From contig NZ_VOSI01000002.1 of assembly GCF_019797745.1 (NCBI RefSeq), forward strand, positions 870,242 through 934,241: 64,000 nucleotides of DNA, given 5' to 3'. Within the stretch, counting starts at the first letter, position 1; the number at the start of each line of letters is the position of its first letter. The notes beneath the pieces were generated by a model. That model made no database searches. It was given only the letters and a program-made list of their open reading frames with translations, and was not told the origin of the DNA. Source of the DNA: Edaphocola aurantiacus. GTDB taxonomy: Bacteria; Bacteroidota; Bacteroidia; Chitinophagales; Chitinophagaceae. This document shows positions 35,089-44,961 of this stretch, in pieces. The translations under genes and the position numbers were made by a program.

Positions 35089-35715
35089 TCAAAAAAGACC
35101 ATTGATCTCCGCATCTATCTTACTGATTACCTGGGCAAAATCTTCGGTATTATCGGCATAATTACAGTTGTCAATATCAATGATCAGCAGCTTACCGTCC
35201 TTATAATTATCCACCCAATGATTATAATGCTCATTAAGGCGCTTCAGGTAATCGAGCCGGATATTGTCCTCGTACAAACGTCCTCTTTTCTGAATCTGGT
35301 CTACCAGTGTCGGAATAGAAGCCTTCAGGTAGATCATCAGGTCCGGTGGCTTCACCATACTCTTGATCGTACGGAAGAACTGGGCATAATTTTCAAAATC
35401 CCGGGAAGACATCAATCCCATCTCATGCAGGTTGGGTGCAAAGATGTGCGCATCCTCATAGATTGTTCTGTCCTGTATTACCGCATGAGCACTCTGCTGT
35501 ATTTCGAGCAGTTGCTTCAGCCGGCTGTTCAGAAAGTAGATCTGCAGGTTGAAAGACCATCGCTGCATATCATTGTAGAAATCGCTCAGATAAGGATTAT
35601 TCTCTACCGATTCAAATTGCGGTACCCATTTATAGTGTTTAGCCAGCATCTGGGTCAGGGTAGTTTTCCCTGCCCCGATATTTCCGGCTATGGCAATGTG
35701 CTTTAACGTACTCAT
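35089..35715 (-). CDS. Deoxynucleoside kinase (dAK/dGK family)
   Basis: 208 residues. P-loop IAGNIGAGKTTLTQML at residues 8-23; the ERS-like motif DRTIYEDAHIFA; a LID region with Arg residues (KRGRLYEDNIRLDYL). This is the family of Bacillus Dgk/Dck and Drosophila dNK, which phosphorylate deoxyadenosine, deoxyguanosine or deoxycytidine for salvage. Base specificity is not determined. It lies 24 bases downstream of trpS. Confidence 0.9.
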   Translation of the reverse strand: MSTLKHIAIAGNIGAGKTTLTQMLAKHYKWVPQFESVENNPYLSDFYNDMQRWSFNLQIYFLNSRLKQLLEIQQSAHAVIQDRTIYEDAHIFAPNLHEMGLMSSRDFENYAQFFRTIKSMVKPPDLMIYLKASIPTLVDQIQKRGRLYEDNIRLDYLKRLNEHYNHWVDNYKDGKLLIIDIDNCNYADNTEDFAQVISKIDAEINGLF

Positions 35716-35739
35716 TATACTATTGTACAGTTCTGGAGA

Positions 35740-36741
35740 TTAATAATAGTTAATGCCGATTGCTTTGCGTGCTGCAGTCAGGGTCTGAACGGCACTTTCA
35801 CGGGCACGTTCTGCTCCCGATTTCAGGATCTTACGCAGACGCTCTTCGTCTTTCTGCAATTCCAGTGCCTCTATTCTGATCGGATCCACAAAACGGATCA
35901 TATCTTCGGCCAGCTGCTTTTTGAAATCACCGTAGCGGATGCTGCAGCTGTTGAACTGTTCTCTGAATAATGCTGCCGTATCCTTTTCTGATACCAGATC
36001 CATCAGGTCAAACAGATTCTTTATATAATCAGGCATTGCGCTGTTTGGTTCTGTCGGACCGCTGTCTGTCTTGGCCTTCATCATTTTTTTGCGGATCGTT
36101 TCTGCTTCATCATTCAGGTAGATGGTCGCATTCTGGTTCTCGCTTTTGCTCATTTTGCCATTGCCATCCAGGCTCATGATTTTTACCGTCTGCTCGTCGA
36201 AGCGGTATACATGCGGTTCCGGGAACAGGTCAACGTTATAGCGCTGGTTGAAACGGTTACCGAAGTTGCGGGCCATTTCCAGGTGTTGCTCCTGATCCTT
36301 GCCCACCGGTACTTTCACCGCACGGTGTATCAGTATGTCTGCTGCCATTAATACCGGATAAGTGAGCAGGCCGGCATTCACATTGTCCGGGTTTTGTCTC
36401 ACTTTATCCTTAAAAGTAGGCACTTTTTCCAGTTCCCCTTTATAGGCCAGCATATTCAGCATTAAATATAATTCTGTAATCTCCGGTACGTCCGATTGTG
36501 CGTACAGGGACACCTTATCCGGATCCAGTCCGCTGGCAATGTTCTCTGCGGCTACACGGAAAACGTTTTGCTTAAGATCTTTAGGGTCAGGATGAGTGGT
36601 CAGGGAATGATAATCTGCTACAAAGAAGTAACAGTTGTAATCATTCTGCATTTTGATATAATTATGAATGGCACCAAAATAGTTGCCCAAATGTAAAAAT
36701 CCGGTGGAACGGATTCCACTAACTACGATATCTTTTTGCAT
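35740..36741 (-). CDS. trpS: Tryptophanyl-tRNA synthetase
   Basis: 333 residues, class I aminoacyl-tRNA synthetase of the usual bacterial length. HIGH-like motif in STGFLHLGNYFGAI, the AIDxQ-type PVGKDQEQHLEMAR, and KMSKS followed by a loop. It charges tRNA-Trp in the cytosol. The dNK gene follows at 24 bases. No leader peptide or T-box-like structure was seen upstream. Confidence 0.96.
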   Translation of the reverse strand: MQKDIVVSGIRSTGFLHLGNYFGAIHNYIKMQNDYNCYFFVADYHSLTTHPDPKDLKQNVFRVAAENIASGLDPDKVSLYAQSDVPEITELYLMLNMLAYKGELEKVPTFKDKVRQNPDNVNAGLLTYPVLMAADILIHRAVKVPVGKDQEQHLEMARNFGNRFNQRYNVDLFPEPHVYRFDEQTVKIMSLDGNGKMSKSENQNATIYLNDEAETIRKKMMKAKTDSGPTEPNSAMPDYIKNLFDLMDLVSEKDTAALFREQFNSCSIRYGDFKKQLAEDMIRFVDPIRIEALELQKDEERLRKILKSGAERARESAVQTLTAARKAIGINYY

Positions 36742-36815
36742 AGTGCTGCAATTTACAATATTTTGAATTCTCCCTAAAGGAGATTAGTCTGAAATGAAAT
36801 GAAATGAAAAATAAC

Positions 36816-38096
36816 TTAAAGGGCAGCGGCTGTGGCTGCAGGAGAATTGACGGCGCGCAGGCGCCAGACAAATAATACGAAGAAAAGATATACCAGTACA
36901 CCAAACTGTACTTCCAGCATTGACTCTGCCATCATAGCAAAGATCAGTACTGCGGAAGTGGCTATCGCATACACTGCGCCAGGCCCTTTACTGAATATTG
37001 GTTGTACAATCATGAGTATAAAGATAAGACTTAATACGCTACCCAGCGCAACCATCACAAAAAGTAACTGGTTATGAGGGATCAGGCGGTTCTCTTCCGG
37101 TATCAGCGGGTAGTGCGCTGCATACTGATCTGCCATTGCTTTTTTCAGGTCTCCGGCGCCTACTCCCAGCACCGGGTGCTCTTTGATAATATTCAATGCC
37201 AGCTGATAAGAGATAATGCGGCCCTGGTCGCTATAGTTGTAGTCCAGTGCAGCATTGGGGTCGTTTGCCTGTTCGATCTCTTTTTGTACGTAATCAATTT
37301 TGGCATGGATTGTCGGCACTTTTAAGTAGGCCAGAAAACCCAGGACAGGCAGAGACAGCAGGAATAATACGGCCACCAGCTTATTACGATTATAAATTTT
37401 ACCAAAGCCCAGTATGGCAATCATAATATAGAATCCGAGCAGGCCCGTTTTCGTTGCCAGTAAATGATTAAAACCTGTAAGAACCAGTATGAAAAAGAAG
37501 GCCAAAAACTTATCCCATTTTGTAATCCTGGTCCAGTGCTCCAATACTAAATACACATTTAAAAGCGTTGTCAATACCAATGCCAGGCTAAAGCGTATAT
37601 AATCATTGTATATAGAAGTAGGGATCAGTTTGGATGAGCCATAAGACTCTATGTAATAGCCCGGGTTTTGCATAAAAGTATACAGGCTCTGACTGATATT
37701 GATCAGTAACAGTCCCGAAATGCTATATATAAGTATGCGCAACATGTTCAGCTTATGAACCGGTACGCTGAGAAAACCAAATGGTAACAGGAGGAACGGA
37801 AGCTTGATCACGATGCGGGAAGCCCATTCAGCAGTGTTACTGCTCCATAAACCAGAGAGCAGGTAGCTGGCAAAGAAGAGGGCACTCCATAAAGCCAGCC
37901 GGCTTTTGCGGATTGTAGTCCAATGTTGCTTTATGGTACCCGGCATGCAGGCATTCAGAAAAAGGGCAATGGCACCGATACTGACCAAAGCGCGCGCATG
38001 CAGCATTCCGGCGATCATCATCAGGCAGGAGAGTACCGCGATCCAATCCTGGATGCTATGCTTTTGGTGAATATTTCCGGTGGTTGTATGCGTCAT
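36816..38096 (-). CDS. O-antigen ligase/Wzy-like membrane protein
   Basis: 426 residues from ATG at 38096; the frame continues upstream to 38168 but the extra 24 residues are poorly placed before the first helix. About ten to twelve hydrophobic helices, and a large extracytoplasmic loop (about residues 245-320) with the Wzy_C motif NIIKEHPVLGVGAGDLKKAM, then PHNQLLFVMVALG with the conserved His. Such proteins join or polymerise O-antigen or other surface glycans at the periplasmic face. No glycosyltransferase cluster surrounds it. Confidence 0.85.
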   Translation of the reverse strand: MTHTTTGNIHQKHSIQDWIAVLSCLMMIAGMLHARALVSIGAIALFLNACMPGTIKQHWTTIRKSRLALWSALFFASYLLSGLWSSNTAEWASRIVIKLPFLLLPFGFLSVPVHKLNMLRILIYSISGLLLINISQSLYTFMQNPGYYIESYGSSKLIPTSIYNDYIRFSLALVLTTLLNVYLVLEHWTRITKWDKFLAFFFILVLTGFNHLLATKTGLLGFYIMIAILGFGKIYNRNKLVAVLFLLSLPVLGFLAYLKVPTIHAKIDYVQKEIEQANDPNAALDYNYSDQGRIISYQLALNIIKEHPVLGVGAGDLKKAMADQYAAHYPLIPEENRLIPHNQLLFVMVALGSVLSLIFILMIVQPIFSKGPGAVYAIATSAVLIFAMMAESMLEVQFGVLVYLFFVLFVWRLRAVNSPAATAAAL

Positions 38097-38193
38097 CTGA
38101 TGTGTGCTGTGCTTTAACAGGTTAGGCGCAAAATTCACCTTTTTAAATAACAATACAAAAAAAGCCACATTTTTCTAAGCAGTAGAATACTTG

Positions 38194-38201
38194 TACTTTT
38201 G
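38194..38201 (+). promoter_or_regulatory. -7 box for the Ig-like lipoprotein gene
   Basis: TACTTTTG fits TAnnTTTG, 20 bases before the TTG start. Confidence 0.55.
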
Positions 38202-38221
38202 ATGCGTTAAAAATACCTTGT

Positions 38222-39736
38222 TTGAAACTAAATAAATATACAGGCTGGATTTTACCAGCGGCGATGGCACTATTGTTTGCAGGATTGTACTCCTGTGCCA
38301 ATATCGTTCCACCGTCCGGAGGGGAAAAGGACATTACTCCGCCAAAGTTGCTGTCCATGTCTCCTAAAGATTCTTTGCGCAATCAGAAGGTGAGTAAAAT
38401 TGTATTACACTTCGACAAATTCGTAGAGCTGACTGATCTGCAGAAAAACCTGGACCTGTCGCCGCAACTGGATATTCAACCTTCCGTGGTCGCTATCGGT
38501 AAACGTGTAGAGATCAAAATTGTAGACAGTTTATTAAAGCCCAATACTACCTATCGCATTTCTCTTGGAAATGCGATTACGGATAACCGGGAGAAAACGC
38601 CTTATGGAAATTTCCGGTATACATTTACAACAGGCGACTATTTCGATTCCCTGCAGTTACAGGGTAATGTGGCAGATGTATACGGGGGACACCCTGATAC
38701 GGGGGCTATAGTAGTGCTGTATCCGGAACCATTCAATGATTCCATGCTGCTCACCAAGAAAGCGATGTATGTAACCCGGGTAGATCAGAATGGTCATTTT
38801 AAATTAAGCGGTCTGCCGGATAAGTCTTTCCACATATTTGCCATTGCCGATGCGGATGATAATAAGATGTATGGTGCAGAGGAGCGTATCGGATTTATTG
38901 CCGGAAGCCTTCAGCCAAAACCGGAATCAGATTCAACCAGTATAACCTTATATAGTTCCAAAGCCAGAACTCCACTGGCGGCAGTAAAAGATACTACTGT
39001 TATTGCCAAACCGCTTACGGTAGGTAAAATCATTTCTACAGACAAGAATGCCCAGGTATATATTGTACAGGCCGATTCTGCGCACCTGGAACGCGAGACT
39101 TTTGAGCTGAATAAACCTTTGGGCATCCTGCTGAATACGATTGTCGGCAAAATCGATTCTTCGAAAATATACCTCAGCTATATCAATACAGGTGGTATTG
39201 AAACAGAAGGACGCCGGACCATAAGCACAGATAGCAGCCGCATACTGATACACCATCGCTGGGAACCGGAAACAGTATATACCCTGCGACTGGTGAAGGG
39301 CTGGGCACTAGACACTGCAGGGAAAGAGCTGCCTCCGGCAAAAGTTAGCTTCCGCACCAAGCGTAATGAAGATTATGCCATGATGAATATACATATCCCG
39401 GCGGCTTACCGTGCAGATAGTTTTGTGCTGTCGGTATACAAAGATCAGGACAGCATCTATCAGCAAACAGTACGGGATAGTGTGGTGACCCTTACCTTAC
39501 TGGATCCGGGAAAATATACGATCAAAATTATTGCAGACGGAAACAGGAATGGCATGTGGGATCCCGGTAATTTCTGGAAAAAGCTGCAGCCCGAGATGAT
39601 ATTTCCGCACCAGACCACAGTTGATCTGAAACCCGGTTGGGAGAATGATATTGATTTCGTCTTTGACCCTGCGGTACTGATCGCACCGCAGCAGCAGCAA
39701 TCAGCATTGAAGAAGAAGGCTGCCTTTGAACGGTAG
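38222..39736 (+). CDS. Lipoprotein with SbsA-type Ig-like (Big_5) domain
   Basis: 504 residues from a TTG start; no ATG is available before the signal peptide, which ends in the lipobox-like GLYSCANIVPP. The GGEKDITPPKLLSMSP opening leads into a Big_5/SbsA Ig-like domain (about residues 38-135, ending YTFTTGDYFDS). A carboxypeptidase-regulatory-like beta region follows (LQGNVADVYGG). The C-terminal third is also beta-rich. Bacteroidota have many such conserved 'Ig-like domain-containing' lipoproteins of unknown role. It faces the giant surface protein gene across a dyad terminator. Confidence 0.85.
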   Translation: MKLNKYTGWILPAAMALLFAGLYSCANIVPPSGGEKDITPPKLLSMSPKDSLRNQKVSKIVLHFDKFVELTDLQKNLDLSPQLDIQPSVVAIGKRVEIKIVDSLLKPNTTYRISLGNAITDNREKTPYGNFRYTFTTGDYFDSLQLQGNVADVYGGHPDTGAIVVLYPEPFNDSMLLTKKAMYVTRVDQNGHFKLSGLPDKSFHIFAIADADDNKMYGAEERIGFIAGSLQPKPESDSTSITLYSSKARTPLAAVKDTTVIAKPLTVGKIISTDKNAQVYIVQADSAHLERETFELNKPLGILLNTIVGKIDSSKIYLSYINTGGIETEGRRTISTDSSRILIHHRWEPETVYTLRLVKGWALDTAGKELPPAKVSFRTKRNEDYAMMNIHIPAAYRADSFVLSVYKDQDSIYQQTVRDSVVTLTLLDPGKYTIKIIADGNRNGMWDPGNFWKKLQPEMIFPHQTTVDLKPGWENDIDFVFDPAVLIAPQQQQSALKKKAAFER

Positions 39737-39743
39737 CGAAATG

Positions 39744-39792
39744 TATATAAAACAATAAAGGAGGGCAATGCCCTCCTTTATTGTTTTATATA
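39744..39792. terminator. Bidirectional terminator between the Ig-like lipoprotein and the CHU_C protein genes
   Basis: Perfect dyad of 24+24 bases around a single A; core ggagggca/tgccctcc, with tttattgtttta and its complement forming the outer arms. Confidence 0.92.
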
Positions 39793-39804
39793 AGATTGAA
39801 ATGC

Positions 39805-42800
39805 TTATCGCATAAGGGTTACATTACCCTGTTTCTTGGTAGTAGAGCCATCAAAGAAGTCGGCAGTAAGCAGGTAACCATAAGTATCCATTTCCTGGAG
39901 TACACCTTTATACTTACCATCCCATCCTTTATCCAGTTCACTGGTCTCGAATACTTTTTCACCCCAGCGGTTAAAGATTTGCAGGTTTACCTTTTCAATA
40001 CCATAACCCCTGATGCGCAGGATGTCATTATTGCCATCTCCATTAGGACTGAATGCTGTAGGCAGGTCCACGATAGGGTAAATGCTCGCGGTCAGTTCCT
40101 TACATATTTTGTCGCTGCAGTTGAATTCATTGGTAGCGGTCAGACATACTTCGTATGTTCCACTACGTCTGTACTCAAATACAGGATTCGTTTCTGTGCT
40201 GCTTCTGCCATCTCCGAAATTCCATAAATAGCTGGTGGCACCGCGGCTCATATTGGTAAAGGTGAATGGTTCGTTCGGTTCGCCCACTGTAGGACTAAAG
40301 GTGAACAAAGCAGTTGGGGTTGAATGGACTGTTACCGTTACATAAATGGTATCGAATTTATTACAGGTATTAGGATTGCCCACAATCAAACGGGCAGTGT
40401 ATGTACCCGACTGGGTATATACGTGACTGGTTGGAGATGTGGTCGCTTGCGTACCATCGCCAAAATCCCACTGATAAGAGATGGCATTGCTGCTGGAATC
40501 CGGGAAGTCTACTGCTGCATGTACACAAGCGCTTATGTCCGGAATCGGATTAGCGTTTACAAACAGGTTAGAGAAATTAATCGTTTTGATCACACTGTCC
40601 GGGTTATTACAGGCACCGGGCATCGTCATTTTCAGTTTAATGTTGTATGGTCCCGTACCGGCATACGAGTGCACAGGAGGGTTAGCACCGGTAAAGCTAT
40701 TACCATCGCCGAAATCCCATACAAACGTAGCGCCCGTGGTCGGGCCGCCGTTAATACCTACAGAGGTATTGTTGAACTGCACTTTAGGGCTAAAACAGCT
40801 ATCCAGTATAGTGTAGGTAAAGTCAGCATTAACGGTATCTGCACGTACGGTAATGGTCACATAACTGGTATCTTCCGTAATACAGCCTTCAGGATTGCTT
40901 CCGATCAGGCGCACGTTATAAGTGCCTGGTGTGGTATATGTATGCGTAGGGGTTTGTGCCGTACTGAAGCCACCGTCGCCAAAGGCCCAGCTCCATGAGG
41001 TAGCATTGGAAGAGTTGTCCTGGAATTGTACCGTAAATGGCACACAACCAGAAGTAGAAGGGCTCGCAGCAGCATTCACCGACACGCTACCCAGGTTAAA
41101 CGCGATTTTTACCGCACCAAGGTTACAGTTAGAACTGCCTTTTGTCGTTGCATAGGCACCGGGCGTAGAAGGAAATGCAGAGCCTGCACCGCAACTGGCA
41201 CATATAGCCTGGTATACCACCCCTTTAGGGTCAAAGCGGCTGGTACCACCATCTACGTGCTCCTCTTTAGACGGAGCACCAAAGTATGTGCCATAAAGGA
41301 GGCTCTGGGCACCACTGCTTAATACAATAAAGTAAAAGTCTGCACCATCGGTTGTAGGTTGTATCGCATTGCTGGTTATAGGCATACCCAGTACACTGGT
41401 TGCCGGTGCAGCAGATGTAAGACCGCCCCAGCCGGAGATATATACATTCTCACAGGTATCTACAAGAAATGCAACCGGAGAGATATTTGCATTGGATACA
41501 TTACTACCACTACCATATACAGTAGAATAAATCCGTGTGGCAAGCGTGCTGTCCAGCTTCAGCAGAAACTGGCGTGAACCCGGATTGTTATATACACCGG
41601 GACTTACCGGGAAGCTACCCTGTGTTTGTCCCATTACATATACATTATTTTCTTTGTCGACCTGTATACCATAGTTCTGGTCATAAGCGGTAGTACCCAC
41701 ATAAGTAGTACGGATCAAAGGATAGGTACCGCTATTCTGGAAGCGCATGATATATCCGTCGATGCCTCCTGCATTACTGGCTTGCCATGCACCAGCCGTA
41801 CTGCTGCTATGGAAGTCGGTACTCTGCGTACCGCCGGAAACATATACCATAGCCTGTGTTTTGTCCAGGGCAATACTATAGGCTCCGTCTACGCTGGTAC
41901 CACCAAGGTAAGTGCCGTAGGTAAGCGTGGTCAGTGTCGGATTAAATTTCAGAAATACACCATCCTGTGTGCCACCCAGCGATGATTTAAGTGCATTGGC
42001 ACTTACCGGGAAGTTTGCAGATTGCGTATTGCTGGACAGGTATATATTACCGGTATTATCGACAATAACTTCGCTACGGGAATCATCACCGTAGTTATGC
42101 TTTAAGGTAGAAAACGTATTATAGTTGGCAGAGATGTTTACACCATCTGCAGCAGTGCCTCCGATATAGGTAGATCCGACAAGTGCAGTGCCTCCGGCAT
42201 TCAGTTTGGTAACTATAATGTCAAAGTCTCCTGCATTGGTGGTACGGAAAGCGCCGGTTGTAGTAGGGTAATTGGTAGAAGCAGATTTTCCGCTGATCAC
42301 CAGATTGTTATTCTGATCTACAATAAGGCTGTGCGGCATTTCATTGCTGCTGCCACCGATGTATGTTGAGTAAACCAGGGAAGTCCCTGTAGCGTTAAAT
42401 TTAGAGATAGAAATATCACAGTCGATACCCAGGCTTGCAGACCCGCTACCACCGCCATAAGTGGTCTGGAAGGCACCGGTACCCACCGGATAACCGGCTC
42501 CTCTGGCGATACCCCCGGCATACAGATTGCCGGCAGCATCGTAGGTAGCCGTAAAGCCCCAATTATCTGCAATAGAACCCGTCAGTGTGGCGAATACCAT
42601 CTGCGGGTCAATCGTCAGTACCTGGCTTTTGTCGTAACCTTTGGGGAATTTAAAGCTCAGTACATCACCATTCAGTACATACTCGCACTTTACTTCTCTA
42701 CGAACGCCGTCTACATACTGAAAAGCGTAAGGCTTTTGTTCTATAATCTTACCCACGGAGGTCTGGATCTGTAAGTTGCCTTTTTCCAGGCTCAGTCCGT

Positions 42801-43329
42801 TTGTGCCTTCGTACTGCAGTTTTATTTTATTAATATCTGCATTGGGTTGTACCACCAGATCATACTTCAGGTAACTGTTTTCAGAATAGAAATAAAAATC
42901 TATACCCTGGTAAATCTCTTTAAAAGTAACATTGCCAAACAGCGACACATTACTTTTCCAGCGTTGCGGATCGCTGCCCAGATAGTAGTTGTGATAAGCA
43001 GTTTGCTTGCTTTGCGGTACCACGGCAGCCTGCTGGTTCCCGTTAAGCCATTTCATTTTATAAGCATGAAACTTTAGCGTAGGGGCATCAATATTACCAT
43101 CCTTATACTGCTCGATCAGGGCATTGTTTTCCGGAGCACCGGTAAGATAAGTAATCCCTCCATGCTCCAGGTATATGTCCACATTCGGAGAGATACCCTT
43201 GTAGAGAAAATCCTGTGACCATTGCCCTTCATTAGGGATAAAGAGAACGCTGCTGCTCTGTGCCTGCGCGCTATAGCCGGGACATAAAAGCAGTATGCAT
43301 CCGATTATCCAAAAAAACTGTTTTATCAT
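39805..43329 (-). CDS. Giant secreted surface protein: SBBP repeats, four PKD domains, CHU_C T9SS tail
   Basis: 1174 residues. Signal peptide to about residue 23 (SAQAQ). The N-terminal domain opens LFIPNEGQWSQDFLYKG, typical of Bacteroidota SBBP proteins. A beta-propeller-like series of SBBP repeats follows (about 260-720, with recurring TYIGGSS, TYLGGTS, TYVGTTAYD). Then four PKD domains (about 755-1080) each contain a WxFGDG motif (WAFGDGG, WDFGDGN, WDFGDGT, WNFGDGR). The last about 85 residues are the CHU_C/gliding C-terminal domain with PTAFSPNGDGNNDILRI, the type B signal for T9SS. Likely exported to the surface and attached there. It lies 33 bases downstream of the response regulator. 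Confidence 0.93.
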   Translation of the reverse strand: MIKQFFWIIGCILLLCPGYSAQAQSSSVLFIPNEGQWSQDFLYKGISPNVDIYLEHGGITYLTGAPENNALIEQYKDGNIDAPTLKFHAYKMKWLNGNQQAAVVPQSKQTAYHNYYLGSDPQRWKSNVSLFGNVTFKEIYQGIDFYFYSENSYLKYDLVVQPNADINKIKLQYEGTNGLSLEKGNLQIQTSVGKIIEQKPYAFQYVDGVRREVKCEYVLNGDVLSFKFPKGYDKSQVLTIDPQMVFATLTGSIADNWGFTATYDAAGNLYAGGIARGAGYPVGTGAFQTTYGGGSGSASLGIDCDISISKFNATGTSLVYSTYIGGSSNEMPHSLIVDQNNNLVISGKSASTNYPTTTGAFRTTNAGDFDIIVTKLNAGGTALVGSTYIGGTAADGVNISANYNTFSTLKHNYGDDSRSEVIVDNTGNIYLSSNTQSANFPVSANALKSSLGGTQDGVFLKFNPTLTTLTYGTYLGGTSVDGAYSIALDKTQAMVYVSGGTQSTDFHSSSTAGAWQASNAGGIDGYIMRFQNSGTYPLIRTTYVGTTAYDQNYGIQVDKENNVYVMGQTQGSFPVSPGVYNNPGSRQFLLKLDSTLATRIYSTVYGSGSNVSNANISPVAFLVDTCENVYISGWGGLTSAAPATSVLGMPITSNAIQPTTDGADFYFIVLSSGAQSLLYGTYFGAPSKEEHVDGGTSRFDPKGVVYQAICASCGAGSAFPSTPGAYATTKGSSNCNLGAVKIAFNLGSVSVNAAASPSTSGCVPFTVQFQDNSSNATSWSWAFGDGGFSTAQTPTHTYTTPGTYNVRLIGSNPEGCITEDTSYVTITVRADTVNADFTYTILDSCFSPKVQFNNTSVGINGGPTTGATFVWDFGDGNSFTGANPPVHSYAGTGPYNIKLKMTMPGACNNPDSVIKTINFSNLFVNANPIPDISACVHAAVDFPDSSSNAISYQWDFGDGTQATTSPTSHVYTQSGTYTARLIVGNPNTCNKFDTIYVTVTVHSTPTALFTFSPTVGEPNEPFTFTNMSRGATSYLWNFGDGRSSTETNPVFEYRRSGTYEVCLTATNEFNCSDKICKELTASIYPIVDLPTAFSPNGDGNNDILRIRGYGIEKVNLQIFNRWGEKVFETSELDKGWDGKYKGVLQEMDTYGYLLTADFFDGSTTKKQGNVTLMR

Positions 43330-43362
43330 GTGATTAAAGCGTTTATAGAATAGTAAATGGGG

Positions 43363-44004
43363 TTATATAAATTTGTTCATACGGGCTGTTTTAATGGCTT
43401 CTGCTTTAGAATGAACATCAAGCTTACTGTATATATTTTTCAGGTGTGATTTTACAGTTTCCAGGTCGATAAAGAATTCATCTGCTATTTTGCCCCGCGT
43501 CTTTCCATTGGCAATCTGCTCCAGTATCTCTGTCTCTCTCTTGGTGAGTGGTGATTCCTTGCTGCGCTGGAAGGAGTTAACAACCATACGGGCTATGTGC
43601 GCGCTCATTGGTCCGCCGCCCAGCATTACTTCATTCACCGCATCCAGTATTTTCTGAGGAGGCGTGTTTTTGGTCAGGTAGCCGGAGGCGCCTTTGGTCA
43701 GCGCTTCAAATACGGCATCCTGGTGCTCGTTTACAGACAGGATAATTACAGCCGTATCCGGGCATATTTCTTTAATCCTGGGCAAGGCCTGCAAGCCCGA
43801 TAGGCCCGGCAGCTGTATGTCCAGCAACACAACATCCGGAGCAATTGCAGGAAGCTGCTTCAGCGCACTTTCTGCATCTGCGAATACTGCTTTTACCTGG
43901 TAGCCTTCAGCATCGTTTAGTAAAACCTGGAAGCTTTCCCGGATTATAGCGTCATCTTCAATCAATGCAATAACAATATCATTCGTAGTAGTATTCTTTT
44001 TCAT
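43363..44004 (-). CDS. LuxR/NarL-family response regulator
   Basis: 213 residues from the ATG at 44004. An upstream ATG at 44022 overlaps the -7 box and would probably not be transcribed. The receiver domain has the acidic pair in IALIEDDAII, the phospho-acceptor Asp in VVLLDIQLPG and a Ser/Lys switch region (ILSVNEHQD; TKGASGYLTK). The C-terminal LuxR HTH begins LTKRETEILEQIANGKTRG and continues through DLETVKSHLKNIYSKL. A DNA-binding two-component regulator without an adjacent kinase. Just upstream of the CHU_C protein gene, which it may control. Confidence 0.92.
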   Translation of the reverse strand: MKKNTTTNDIVIALIEDDAIIRESFQVLLNDAEGYQVKAVFADAESALKQLPAIAPDVVLLDIQLPGLSGLQALPRIKEICPDTAVIILSVNEHQDAVFEALTKGASGYLTKNTPPQKILDAVNEVMLGGGPMSAHIARMVVNSFQRSKESPLTKRETEILEQIANGKTRGKIADEFFIDLETVKSHLKNIYSKLDVHSKAEAIKTARMNKFI

Positions 44005-44021
44005 TATCTGGTTTATACACA

Positions 44022-44029
44022 CAAATTTA
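44022..44029 (-). promoter_or_regulatory. -7 box for the response regulator
   Basis: Minus-strand TAAATTTG fits TAnnTTTG; its position decides the start codon at 44004. Confidence 0.55.
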
Positions 44030-44053
44030 ACTATTTCTGCCTAGAATATAACA

Positions 44054-44773
44054 TTACACATAACAGGGCTCATATCCATCGCTGCTTTGCTGTGTCAGGC
44101 GCATGTAGACCAGTGCAGTAGTATAGATATCGCTCATGCAGTAATGGGCAATACCGGGCAGGTCATTTTCTATCCAGTAGTTATGTCCTACTTCACTACC
44201 GCTCATCTCCGTTTTAGAAGACGGCAATTTTAAGGTACGGGCAAGCAGATCCAGTGAAATAAAATGTTTGTAATCGCCAAATCGCCATAGGTTAAGGGTG
44301 TCAATATGTGGTACTTCCCATGGTTTCAGGCCATTCAGCTGTAAGCAATCGGGCAGGCTCAGGCCCTGTACAGTAAATCGCCTGCAGAGATAAGGCAGGT
44401 CGAACTCCTTAATATTATGGCCGCAGAATATAATAGCAGGATGCTGTTCCGAGATCTCTTTAATGGTATCGGCAAAGGTCTGCAAGACAGTTTGCTCATC
44501 GTGATCGGCTATAGACTTAATACGGATTTGTTTGTTTTTAGCATCAATGATGCCCAGGCCGATGCAGATTACTTTGCCAAATTCTGCATAGATACAGGCC
44601 CTGTTACGATAACTTTCGGCCGGATCGGCCAGTTCTGTTTCGCTAAGCTTTAAGAATGAAGACTTGTGTATCCAGTGCTCGCGGATGCTTTCTTCCAGGT
44701 TAGTAATGTCTGCATGTTCGCTAACAGTCTCAATGTCAATAATGAGGATTTGTGGGCTGGTTTTAGATTTCAT
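44054..44773 (-). CDS. Predicted DEDDy 3'-5' exonuclease (PolB-exo-like)
   Basis: 239 residues. Exo I motif IIDIETVSEH (Asp, Glu), Exo II CGHNIKEFDLPYL, Exo III HYCMSDIYTTA with the Y-x3-D of the DEDDy class. The pattern matches the stand-alone 'PolB-like exonuclease' family (DNA_pol_B_exo2). All four acidic residues and the Tyr are present, so activity on DNA or RNA 3' ends is expected. The target is unknown. No repair or polymerase gene is beside it. Confidence 0.88.
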   Translation of the reverse strand: MKSKTSPQILIIDIETVSEHADITNLEESIREHWIHKSSFLKLSETELADPAESYRNRACIYAEFGKVICIGLGIIDAKNKQIRIKSIADHDEQTVLQTFADTIKEISEQHPAIIFCGHNIKEFDLPYLCRRFTVQGLSLPDCLQLNGLKPWEVPHIDTLNLWRFGDYKHFISLDLLARTLKLPSSKTEMSGSEVGHNYWIENDLPGIAHYCMSDIYTTALVYMRLTQQSSDGYEPCYV

Positions 44774-44961
44774 TATGGTAGTTTTAAGGTAACATTAATA
44801 ATATTACATAAAGTTATCATATAGTTTTTTAAGTGTGGTAGGAAATATGAAAATATTGTTTTAGTTTTACCCTACCTCCTTATATGAACTGATTGAAAGA
44901 GTAACCTCTCAGCCCTAAAAAACGTAGTAGTAAATAGTAAAAATTTAAAAATAAAGTTTAT

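Noticed and set aside
40324-40998. 224-codon plus-strand frame in the PKD region
   Set aside because: Shadow of the repetitive PKD-coding strand; Arg/Ile/Tyr-rich composition.
41600-42600. Repeat-like texture that might suggest an array
   Set aside because: Comes from SBBP protein repeats (codon-level similarity), not direct DNA repeats with spacers; not CRISPR.
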